Of a stretch of 64,000 nt of DNA, positions 35,383-45,248 are shown one piece after another. Below the pieces are notes generated by a model, which saw only the letters and a program-made list of their open reading frames with translations, was not told where the DNA came from and made no database searches. Both the position numbers and the translations under genes were made by a program. Position 1 is the first letter of the stretch. Each line of letters opens with the position of its first letter. The stretch comes from Datura wrightii (lineage: Eukaryota > Streptophyta > Magnoliopsida > Solanales > Solanaceae): the NCBI GenBank assembly GCA_035772735.1, contig JASDFA010000018.1, forward strand, positions 140,001,501 through 140,065,500, given 5' to 3'.

Positions 35383-37090
35383 TGTCATGACCCGAGTCTG
35401 TACCCTGAACGCGACATGGTACTTAGAATCATAAGTGACCCCAAGCAAACCCAGGGCATGACATAATTCTATAATGGTTGAAATACTGTAAAAGACTATT
35501 AAGCGGAAGCTGATTAAAACAATAACCAAATACTGAATAAATAAGGAGCATCTAATAAATTACTGATATTTGCTCAAACATTGAGACTAAAACTGAAACT
35601 AACATATACTGTCTGAAAGCCTCCTAAAAGAACTGATGAGTTGATGCGACAGACCCCCAACAAACTTTAAAGTCTGAAGCTAAACTGGAAATAACAAGTG
35701 CTGAAGATGAAAACTCTAACCCTCAGAAAATGAGGACTCACCAAAGGAACATTGCTGTAATAAGCCTGGAAGAGAAGCTAGCCCCGCTGCTAAGCATAAG
35801 AGCCTGAGCTTATATCATGATAACATGGAAAGAATGCATCAATACATTGAATGTACTGTGTATGCGAGGTCATGAATTTTTAGAACATAATCATACTGAA
35901 AAAATATGTTAAATAGATATGCTGAAATATGTAAAATGACCCTGACTAAAATCATACATGCTATAGATAAACTGATATCTAAGAGTACTGAAAACAGATA
36001 TAAATGATATAAGGGTCGTAATCATATCCTAAGATTTGAGGCTCGACTGTACTGTGGGAGAGCTCTAACTGATATATAACCATATGAGCTAAACGTGGAG
36101 TTCGATGTATACACCCCACTGAAAAGAGTCCACTGCACCTTGCCAGGATATAGTGGCTGAGTTGTGTGATCATTATCTGAGGTCCATTCGGGCTAATAAC
36201 CTACAGTGGCACGTATTTTTGGTAATCTGGGTGTGCTAAACCCCGGCCCGCTTGGTCATAAGTACTACTCTCAATTGGAATTCTAGTTATATCTAACTGG
36301 ACTGATTAGCTCAAGACTGATGTCAATATCTAACTAGACTGATTAGCTCAAGACTGATGTCCTAAGGCTAAGACAGAACAAATTATATGAAAGTGTCCTG
36401 AGAGTCTAGGGACCTGATAACTGAAGATACTGAATTTAAACATAGACTGATAAAAGGACAAAACTGATCAACTAATATTTCTGAAGAATAATAAGTGTAC
36501 CTATAATATGAAAATACAAATTTTAAGTTGAAACATTCATACTAAAATTCATAAAGTATTCAACCCAACATCATGCTAACATTAGGGCTAGAAATGTATT
36601 GGTAAAAACGAGGTCAAATCATGATTTTCACATAGTATTAATCAGGGGAACTAGGCGAACTAATAAAATATGAGAAAAATCAGGATCTGTCTAAAACCCT
36701 AACTCATGATTTCTATAGGCATGAATTGGTGAAATATTCTGAAAATACTTGGGCATAAGGGTGAGAGGAATACCTTTTCTAAAACCCCACATACCTAGAG
36801 AAGAAATCTCTGAGAAGCAACTTGAAAATTCTGAGGATACCCTAGCTTTTTCTTGAGAGAAGAACTCTAGAGTTTACGAGCGTTAATCAGAAAATCTAAC
36901 TTGGGAATGAGGGAGAAGAATCATTTACCCCTCTAAAACCTTTGAAATTATTTAAAAAATGATGTAGTTTAGGAACTAAAATAGGAAAAAGTTACAAAAA
37001 TGCCCTTGGAGAAAAGTCTGGAAAACTACCCGAAATGACTCAACGGGTCACACAATGAGACGTTGGTAGAGACCATAACTCGTTAGGACC
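35383..37090 (-). repeat. Lone minus-strand gypsy LTR, related to element 2
   Basis: The left edge TGTCATGACCCGAGTCTGTA is the reverse complement of an LTR end like that of element 2 (TACACCCTAAATG against GTACCCTGAACGC). Matching continues through GTGACCCCAAGCAAACCCA and, on the minus strand, CTAGGTATGTGGGG (36784-36797) and TTTGTAAC ... CCTAAACTACATCA (about 36960-36990). The gag frame it interrupts reads up to TACTA on its edge. I could not find the other LTR edge, so the right limit is approximate and the copy is probably truncated. Confidence 0.75.
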
Positions 37091-37354
37091 AATCTTTGGT
37101 CCTAGGATTGGAGTATGGATGTGAGAGATTGAACTAGAAATAGTCAAAACCCACATTCGCACTCCATTAAAGGTTCAAGGCTAGAGATAACTTGATTCTT
37201 CCTCAAGCTCTTATGGTTGATAACTTGAATTTGGCCTTAGGGTTTGAAAAAACCCAAAGCATAAACATTCTTGTGATTGAGAAACAAGAAAATGTATTTT
37301 ATCTACTGCTATCTATGCAAAATTTGAATCTAAGACAATAAAGTAAATCCTATT
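37091..37354. other. Unassigned stretch left of element 4
   Basis: No gene. TAGGGTTTGAAAAAACCC and T/A-rich leader-like sequence. It should join 57191 once element 4 is removed. I suspect an old plant LTR or leader, without proof. Confidence 0.3.
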
Positions 37355-37894
37355 TGTTACACCCCGTAAGTTCCTATTGTTTAACCGATGCATTCGTACA
37401 TATGTTGAGGGTTTTAGAGTATGATGCATATGGAAAAAGGCTCAAGGAATGAACTAACGATTACGGAGTAGAGTGAGCATGAGGTCGTGGCCGGAGGCCA
37501 GGCGCACATGGCACAACACCGCGCCAGCCAACACAACACCTTGAGTGGCACATCGCGCCTGACTCTTGGTGTTACGGGCGGTGCGCCGTGCCCCCTACAA
37601 ACCGCCTTATATATATGTTTTAAGGGTTTGAGTTTGTTTCATTTGAAAATACATGCCTCGGCTAAGAACAAAGAGATATGCAACATTCAATGGAATTTCA
37701 TCAAATTACGCCGTCAAACTCTATCCTAATGCAAATTAACTTCAGATAACAATTTCTAGGTCTACAGGAAGCATCGCTGCGGAGTTATATCTTGGAAATT
37801 TTCCCGGTACACCAGAACCCCGCCGAGTAAAGGTTATCAAAATTGCTCCAAATTGGATTCTAAACGGCCACAGGCAATAGGTAAGCATTTCTCC
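37355..37894 (+). repeat. 5' LTR of element 4, first piece
   Basis: Starts TGTTACACCCCGTAAGTTCC, matching 53903 onward. Holds a TATA run at about 37605-37616, the leader block GAAGCATCGCTGCGGAGTTA (about 37769) and a donor-like AG/GTAAGC at 37881. It ends at TCTCC, the left duplication of element 5. Confidence 0.92.
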
Positions 37895-38154
37895 TGTTAC
37901 ATCCCGTAAGTTCCCAATGTTTAGTTGGCCTATTCGTACATTGGTTAAGAATTTTAGAATATAATAAGTACGAGAAAGGGGCCCGGGGAAAGGTCGGACG
38001 AGCACGGAGTCGGGACCACGCGGGAGGAGGCCGGGCCAGCTGCCCAAAGGGGCAGCATGGCACCGACCATGCCCTCCGCGTTGGGCTCCGTGGCACGCCT
38101 GTGTTTTGGCGTGATGGTATCCGTGCCACGGACCCCCTGTCCACTGCCCAAATG

Positions 38155-38162
38155 TTATATAT
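38155..38162 (+). promoter_or_regulatory. TATA box of element 5 (5' LTR)
   Basis: TATATATA-TTAAG, 23 bases after the inverted repeat; kept in the 3' LTR at about 45510. The long (TA)n just downstream is absent from the 3' LTR and is not the promoter itself. Confidence 0.6.
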
Positions 38163-38186
38163 ATTAAGTTGCTTTCATTAGTTCAT

Positions 38187-38193
<7 letters not shown>

Positions 38194-38233
<40 letters not shown>
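38194..38233. repeat. (TA)n microsatellite
   Basis: About 20 TA units. The same place in the 3' LTR (about 45541-45552) has five or six, so it expanded after insertion. Confidence 0.95.
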
Positions 38234-38235
<2 letters not shown>

Positions 38236-38781
38236 TCAGCTAGAGAAGAGAGAGTACACATGAAACAATAGTTTTTCATCCGTTTATGCTACGATACGCC
38301 ATCCAAATTCAAATTAACCTCAGTTATTGAATCCCAAGCCCATAGGGAGCATCGCTGCAGAGTTATTGTCATGAAATTCTCCCGACAAATCATAACTCCG
38401 CCGAGCAAAAGTTATCAGAATTGCTTCAAACTAGTTTCTATGCGATCATAGGCTTCAAGTAAGTATTTCTCCCTTCTGAATTCTTGGGAAATTATATGTC
38501 TTCGGCCGTGTTTTGTTAAGTTGAAGTATAGTCGATAGTAGTATTATAAGTTATTGTTTCTACCGAATTTAGTATTGAAACTAGTCTCATTCTCTCAGTA
38601 ATACGATTCTATCTAGGAAGGGCTATTGAATACCAGTTGAAACTCGCTAGTTGCTGAGGAAACGACACTCGAGGTATGTTAAGGCAAATTCCTTCGGCAA
38701 GTTAGCTTCTTTAGTATTGTAATAAAGATTGAGTCCCAGTAAGAGATTCAAAGGCATATCTATTGTGATTATCTGTCATAG

Positions 38782-39104
38782 TGTATTGAGTTCTGTATAT
38801 TAAAGGACGCAAGGGCCATATTGAGTTCTGTATATTGAGGCCGCGAGGGCCATATTGAGTTCTGTATATTGAGGCCGCAAGGGCTATATTGAGTTCTATT
38901 GTATGGAGGCCATGAGGGACATATTGGGCTCTGTGTATTAAGGGCACGAGGGATATACTGAGTTCTGTATATTGAGGCTGTAAGGGCCGTATCGAGTTCT
39001 GTTATACTGAGGCCGCGAGGGCCATAGCGAGTTTTAGTACAGTTAAGCCGTGAGGGCCATAGTGCGTTCTATTAAAGCAAAGGTTGTGAGGGCCGTTCTG
39101 AGTT
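38782..39104. repeat. 36-base minisatellite in the element 5 LTR
   Basis: Nine units on the pattern GAGTTCTGTATATTGAGGCC + GCGAGGGCCATATT. The 3' LTR has eight (46102-46386). Open frames across it on the minus strand are products of the repeat. Confidence 0.95.
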
Positions 39105-40017
39105 ACAAGTATACTACGATCGTCAGTAATCAAATAGTAGAATGTATATTGCTTGTACCTGCCGAGGCTTATGGGGGCCCAGGTAGGTTATTCTTGTATG
39201 GGTTGTACCTTCTAGGCTTATGGGGGCCCGGTTAGGTTTTTGGTTTGTATATACATATTTGTACCTTGTTAGTTAAGTACTACAAATAGCGAGATTGTTC
39301 AGGTTAAACTCTCCCCTTTTTGTATAATTATTTCAGTTCTTCAGCTTCCATTCAGTTATTATTTTACTATCTTATATATTCGGTGCATATTGTGCTGATG
39401 TCCTCTGTGGGGGCTGCATTACTTGCCTACAGGTACGGCTAGGAACAGACCAGGACCCTCGTAGCTCCCAGCCAGGACTAGTAGAATAGTTAGTTCCCTT
39501 CTTCCGAAGCTAATATCTAGAAGGTCTGGTTTTGTTGATAGTTTAGTTTTTTGGGTACGTCAGGGCCTTGTCTCGACCACTATTCTACTTCTAGAGGCTT
39601 GCAGATGTACAGTACCCTGTGGTTAATCTGATGTTCACCGTGTGGGGCCCAGATTATGTTTCATTTTGTGATGATGGTCGTGTGGGGCCTTGTTTAGTTG
39701 TTGAGTAGTGTCCTTGTCGGCTATAGCATGTGTAGGTCGCTTGATTTTCATTATAGTTATAACTAGACAGCATGGTGGCCTTGTCGGCCTGTATAGGACT
39801 CCCTATCATCATCTGTTCTGGGTAGCTGTTTTATTTTACAGGTGGCTATGCGGCCTTGTCAGCTCGGGGTTATGTTTACAGCCGAGATACAACCCGTTGT
39901 TTTCTTGATTTAGGGAGTAAGTTTGCACCAGAAGTGCATAAGTCCAGTTAGATTAGTCCAGACCCTAGTAGAGCACCAAGTGCCAGTAATACCCCCTAAG
40001 GCGAGGCATGAAAAACT

Positions 40018-40030
40018 TTGTATCAGAGTA
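40018..40030 (+). other. Primer binding site of element 5
   Basis: TTGTATCAGAGTA, four bases after the LTR end; a G-to-T change from the usual TGGTATCAGAG. Confidence 0.8.
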
Positions 40031-40222
40031 GTTGATATCCCAAGGAGTCTGCAAGTCATGTCAAGTAGAGTCTTGTCTATGGATGTGTTGTGAACCACAG
40101 TCTATAGGAGGCAACGAGGAATAATAGTATGGTTACTCTTTTTTCCCCTCCAGTCGTGCTATAGAGCTGAGTTTTATAGGGTAATCCCCTAAGCTTACGT
40201 TATTTTGTTTTTACAGAGAAAA

Positions 40223-41580
40223 ATTTCAGATGCACGACGGAGTGCGAGGGGTTAAGATTTAGATATGAAGACAAGAGAGGGCACCAGTAGGGGACCCCAG
40301 TCAGAGTAGACCAGGTCTGAGGGCAATTGGCAGACACCCCCTCGATCTCCCCACCACTCACTACCACAGTCAGAGCCCACCAGGGCAGTAGATACACCAG
40401 TACCACCCCTAGCTATTCCAGTATCATCAGATTAGGAGCTTAGAGGTGCATTTTATACGTGGGTTCATATGTTGGCTGCCCAGCATCAGCCTCCACCAGT
40501 AGTATCAGCTGCCGCTAAGCCCGCTGAGGGGCCTGGTAGCCGAGAGTTTGTGAGTTTCTCTTTATGAGTCCCCCACATTATACAGGGACCGGTCGTAGGG
40601 AGGATCCCCAGAATTTTATAGATCAGTTGCAAAGGATACTCAAGGTCATGCATGCCTCATCTATTGAGTCAGTTGAGGTAGCGGTATTTCGGCTGTGAGT
40701 TGTAGCAGTTTTATGGTACAAGAGTTGGGAAACATCTCGAGGTAGAGGTTCACTTCCACCTACGTGGCCTGTTTTCCCTGAGGCTTTCATAGATCATAAC
40801 CTTCCTCGAGAGGTCCAGCAGGCTAGAGTAGAGCAGTTCTTGCACCTGGAGCAGGGCAGAATGAGCGTCAGGGAATATGCACTGAGGTTTGATTCCCTAA
40901 CCAGGTATGCGCCCTCATTTATTGACACCATGCCAGCTAAGGTGCATCGGTTCATTATGGGACTTGCGTCAGAGTATGTAGAGTCATGTATTACGGCCAC
41001 ATTGCGAGAGGATATGGATATCTCACGGGTGCAGGCATTCACCCAGAATATAGAGGAGCTCAGGCAGCGTCAGTATGCCATGGAGAGGGCAAGTGAGGAG
41101 CAGTGTCGGTAGGCCTGCAGACTTTCAGATAGATTTTTTGGGTGGACCCCGACCTCGCTTGTCAGATAGGCTGCCTAGACCTCCGTTCCAAAAGCAGTAG
41201 GATAGCAGATCAGATTATGGACAATCGGGTCCCGGCGAGAGTTCACAGGCATCAGGCTCACAGCAACAAAGAGGATCGGATCAAACAGAGTTAGCAGTGC
41301 CACGATGCAGTACCTTCCACAGGCAGCATTTGGGGAGGTGCAGATATGGCTTGACAGCTTGCTATTCTTGCGGACAGGAGGGGCATATGATGAGAAATTG
41401 TCTGACTAGATGCCGGAGTAGCCAAGGTCAGTAAGACAGGTCTTCAGCAGGCTCATATGCCCCAACACCCTCTGCAGGGCGCGGACCCTCAACTCCAGTT
41501 GGCAGGGGTCGAGGTAGATCCGGGGCATCCAGTTCAGGTAGCGGCAAAGACCGCACATATGCACTACCAGGGCAATAGGA
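40223..41580 (+). pseudogene. Element 5 gag with CCHC zinc knuckle
   Basis: Aligned with element 3, the start ATG has become ATT at 40223, six bases after the acceptor-like TTTTTACAG (ending 40216). The gag domain is visible from about 40575 to 41110; 40840-41112 is open with REYALRFDSLTRYAP, HRFIMGLASEYVESC and LREDMDISRVQAF. A TGA near 40697-40699 and TAG codons break the first half. The zinc knuckle at 41360-41401 reads CYSCGQEGHMMRNC. The Ser/Gly/Arg-rich tail ends near 41580. Confidence 0.87.
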
Positions 41581-41602
41581 GTCAGAGTCATCGCTAGATT
41601 TT

Positions 41603-42270
41603 GTGACAGGTATATTAGATGTCTGTTCTCACTTAGTTTATGTTTTGATAGATCTGGGCTCTACCTTGTCATATGCTACTCCGTTAGTAGCCCGAAAGTT
41701 TTATATAGTGCCAAAATTACTTCAGCGACCTTTCTCAGTATCCATACCTGTAGGTGACTCTATTATTGCTAAGAGAATTTACCGAGGTTGCACAGTAAAG
41801 ATTGTGGGTCTTCAGACCTTAGCGGATTTAATAGAATTAGAGACGATTGATTTTGATGTAATTATGGGTATGGATTGGTTGGCACCATGTTATGCTACTG
41901 TAGAATGTTGGACCAGAATCGTCTGCTTCCACTTCCCAGGAGAAATAGTGCGAGAATGGAGAGGTAGTACAGCCACGCCAAGGGGTAAGCTTATATCCTA
42001 TCTTAGGGCAAAGAAGTTGATAACAAAGGGTTGTATCTACCATATTGTTATAGTCCCAGATACGCAAGCAGAATCCCCAACTCTTCAGTCCATCCCAGTG
42101 GTTAATGAATTTCCAGATGTGTTCCCCGATGAACTCCCTGGCATCCCTCCAGAAAGGGAAATTGATTTCTCTATTGATTTGCTGTCAGATACTTATCCTA
42201 TATCCATCCCTCCATATCGAATGGCTCCGGCCGAATTGAGGGAATTGAAAGAACAGCTGAAGATTTGTTA
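41603..42270 (+). pseudogene. Element 5 retropepsin and RT start
   Basis: An open frame of 222 codons. The active site reads LIDLGSTLSYATP (Pro of the usual LIDPGST replaced by Leu, catalytic Asp kept), followed by DFDVIMGMDWLAP. The linker and first RT block (FPDVFPDELPGIPPEREIDF, APAELRELKEQLK) complete it. One missing base near 42262 throws it out of the RT frame. Confidence 0.9.
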
Positions 42271-42996
42271 GATAAGGGCTTCATCAGGCCGAGTACGTCA
42301 TCGTGGGGTGCACCAGTTCTATTTGTGAGAAAAAAAGATGGCTCTTTCCGTATGTGTATAGATTATTGGCAGTTGAATAAAGTGACTATCAAAAATAAAT
42401 ACCCGCTTCCCAGGATAGATGATTTGTTTGATCAACTACAAGGAACAAAATATTTTTCAAAAATTGACCTGATATCTAGATACAATCAGGTTCAAGTGTG
42501 GGAAAAGGATGTCCCGAAGATGGCTTTCAGGACTAGGTATGGTCATTTTGAGTTTCTAGTTATGTCCTTCGGGTTGACAAATGCCCCAGCAGTGTTCAAG
42601 GACTTAATGAACAGTGTATTCCAACCATACTTAGACTTGTTTGTGATCGTGTTTATTGATGATATTTTTGTGTACTCCCACTCAGAAGCAGAACATGGGG
42701 GTCATTTTTGGATAGTACTTCAGACCCTCAGAGACCGTCAACTATATGAGAAATTCTCTAAATGTGAGTTTTGGTTGAATTCTGTAGCTTTCTTGAGCAA
42801 TATTGTATCAGAGGCTGGTATTCAAGTTGACTCACAGAAAATAGAAGCAGTAAAGATCTGTCCCAGACCTACCACTCCCACAAAAGTTCACAGTTTTTTG
42901 GGTTTAGCTGGGTATTATAGGAGGTTTGTGGAGGGATTTTCTACTCTATCGGTACCCTTGACTAAACTGACTCAGAAAGCAGCCAAAGGCTTGTGA
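42265..42996 (+). pseudogene. Element 5 reverse transcriptase, long open part
   Basis: A 243-codon stretch covers fingers, palm, thumb and connection: FIRPSTSSWGAPVLFV, CIDYWQLNKVTIKNKYP, FSKIDLISRYNQ, SFGLTNAPAVF, catalytic FIDD at 42652-42663, KCEFWLNSVAFL, and FLGLAGYYRRFVEGFSTL. Both catalytic Asp residues are there. IDYW replaces the usual IDYR. The ATG at 42265 is chance: the frame is joined upstream to the protease frame by a one-base shift. It ends when the reading shifts near 42990. Confidence 0.92.
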
Positions 42997-43012
42997 GAAG
43001 AGTTTCCAAGAA

Positions 43013-43720
43013 TTGAAAAATAGATTGACGTCGGCACCAGTTTTAGCATTGCCAGAAGGTTCAGAAGGGTATGTCGTGTATTGTGACGCTTTAGGCATCG
43101 GATTAGGGTGTGTCCTGATGCAGCACAGGAAGGTAATCGCGTATGCCTCCATACAACTTAGAAAGAACAAAAAGAACTATCCCACCCATGATCTGGCGTT
43201 AGCTGCAGTGACTCATGCCTTAAAAATATGGAGGCATTACTTGTATGGAGTACATGCAAATATTTTCACGGATCATAAGAGTCTCCAGTATATTTTCATG
43301 CAGAAAGAGTTGAATTTGCAACAGTGCCGCTGGCTAAAATTGCTAAAAGATTACAACGTGAACATCTTGTATCATCTAGGAAAAGTTAATATTGTAGCAG
43401 ATGCCCTCAGTTGCAGGTCTATGGGGAGTTTAGCATATCTGAGGCCAAAAAAGTGGGAGATGGCCCGAGAGTTGTATCGATTAGCGAGCTTAGCAGTTCA
43501 GGTAATAGATTCAGGGGACAATGGGGCCATAATTCAGAATGCAACAGTACCATCCCTAGTGGTAGAAGTAAAAGAACAGCAGTATGAGGACTCTCATTTA
43601 GCACATCTCAGAGATAATGTTCAGCAGGGTGGACTGACGACTTTTGAGGTAGCCAAAGATAGAGTATTGAGGTATAGAGATCGCCTCTGCGTTCCAGATG
43701 TGGCAGGACTCCGCCAGTAG
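43013..43720 (+). pseudogene. Element 5 RNase H and integrase lead-in; catalytic Glu replaced
   Basis: RNase H blocks are VYCDALGIGLGCVLMQ, YPTHDLALAAVTHALK, FTDHKSLQYIF and VADALS. Three acidic sites remain, but the Glu of HDLELAA, kept in elements 1 and 3, is Ala here (LALAA). The linker runs to a TAG at 43718-43720, where element 3 has CAG (21173-21175). The open part is 235 codons. Confidence 0.9.
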
Positions 43721-44979
43721 ATTATGGCAGAGGTACACTACTCTCGTTACTCTCTTCATCCTGGCCCGTAAAAAATGTATCAAGACATAAAAGAGATATA
43801 CTGGTGGACCGGAATGAGGAAGGATGTAGCCTCATTCGTAGCCCAGTGCCCTAGTTGTCAACAGGTTAAGGCTGAGCATTAGAGACCTGGCGGATTAACT
43901 CAAGAGATGACTATACCAATGTGTAAGTGGGAAGCCGTTAATATGGACTTTGTGATAGGGTTACCTCGTACTAGGCATAAGTTTGACTCTATTTGGGTTG
44001 TCGTTGACATATTGACAAAATCAGCTCATTTCCTACTAGTTCGAACTACATTTTCAGCTGAAGACTATGCAGAGTTATATATTAAAGAGATAGAGCGATT
44101 GCATGGTGTTCTAGTATCTATTATTTCTGACAGAGGAGAACAGTTTACAACTAGATTCTAGTAGTCATTTCAAAAAGGTTTAGGGATGTAGGTTAATCTG
44201 AGTACATCCTTTCATCCCCAGACAGACGGCCAGGCATAGCGCACCATTCATACACTCGAGGATATGTTACGAGCGTGTGTGTTAGACTTTGGAGGGAGCT
44301 GGGATGAGAATTTACCCCTTATTGAGTTTGCATATAATAACAGTTACCATTTTTCCATACAGATGGCACCTTATGAGGCATTATATGGGCAGAAATGCAG
44401 GTCCCCAGTTGGGTGGTTCGAAGTAGGAGAAGAAGGGTTTGTCGGGCCAGACCTAACCCACTAGTAAGAAGAGAAAGTGAAACTTATCAGAGAACGGTTA
44501 CTAATAGCTCAGAGTCATCAAAAATCCTACTCTGATGTATGGCGTAGAGACTTAGAATTCGATGTGAATGAATGGGTATCCTTAAAGTGTCACCGATGCA
44601 GGGCATGATGAGATTTGGTATGAAGGGAAAGCTTAGCCTGAGATTCGTTGGGCCGTATGGGATCATCCGAAGAATAGGCCAAGTGGCATATGAATTAGAG
44701 TTGTCTCCAGAGTTAGAAGTTTTTCATCTAATATTTCATGTATCTATGTTGCGTATAGGTGACCCGTCTCAAGTGGTACCAGTTAGAGATATTCAGGTCA
44801 CTGAAGAACTATCTTACAAAGAGATTCTAGTTGTAATATTAGATCGGCAGGTTCACAGGTGGAGGATTAAAGACGTGGCCTCCGTTAAACTGTTTTGGAG
44901 GAAAAAAAATAAAGAAGAGATGACCTGGAAAGCTAAGAATGATATGAGGTCTAGATATCCTCACTTGTTCCAGGATTGA
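43721..44979 (+). pseudogene. Element 5 integrase and C-terminal module
   Basis: Zinc finger: HYSRYSLHPG ... CPSCQQ, with stops at 43769-43771 and 43880-43882. The core is open at 43907-44161: VNMDFVIGLPRTRH (first Asp), KSAHFLLV and SIISDRGEQFT (second Asp). The block with the third catalytic residue reads DGQA-stop-RTIHTLEDM: the Glu codon is TAG at about 44237. 44264-44464 gives LPLIEFAYNNSYH and YEALYGQKCRSPVGWFEVGE. The C-terminal module at 44572-44979 has FVGPYGIIRRIGQVAYELE, then ILDRQVHRWRIKDVASVK and YPHLFQD. Confidence 0.9.
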
Positions 44980-45213
44980 CTCAAATTATACAATTAAGAT
45001 GGTATTGTTATTTAGCTGCTATCTTATTACTTATGTTATCAGTACTACTTTATTGATTATCTCTCAGACATGGAAGAATTATTATAGTGTTTTGAGAAAT
45101 ATTTGTGTTGGACTTTTCTGCGTTTCAGGGTTTTTGGATAGTCCATATTACAGGGGAGACTCTGCCAAAACTTTTCCGGGATAATAGTTGAGCAAGTTAA
45201 ACTCCCGTAGACG

Positions 45214-45248
45214 ACATTCGAGGATGAATGTTCCTAAGAGGGGGAGGA
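45214..45248 (+). other. Hairpin motif and polypurine tract of element 5
   Basis: ACATTC-GAGGAT-GAATGT (45214-45231), then AAGAGGGGGAGGA up to the LTR. The noncoding part before it (about 45110-45180) holds GTGTTGGACTTTTCTGCGTT and ATAGTCCATATTACAGGG, shared with elements 3 and 4. Confidence 0.78.

Larger units (their letters stand above)
37895..40013 (+). repeat. 5' LTR of element 5
   Basis: Runs TGTTACATCCCGTAAG to GAGGCATGAAA (an altered GTGACA end). In order: inverted repeat TCCGTGGCACG / CGTGCCACGGA (38087-38097, 38122-38132), TATA box (38155-38162), (TA)n (38194-38233), leader block GGAGCATCGCTGCAGAGTTA (about 38347), donor-like CAA/GTAAGT (38459), donor-like GAG/GTATGT (38674), and the 36-base minisatellite. 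Confidence 0.94.

Noticed and set aside
38711..38947. Minus-strand frame with repeated YRTQY/NIAL words
   Set aside because: Translation of the 36-base minisatellite.
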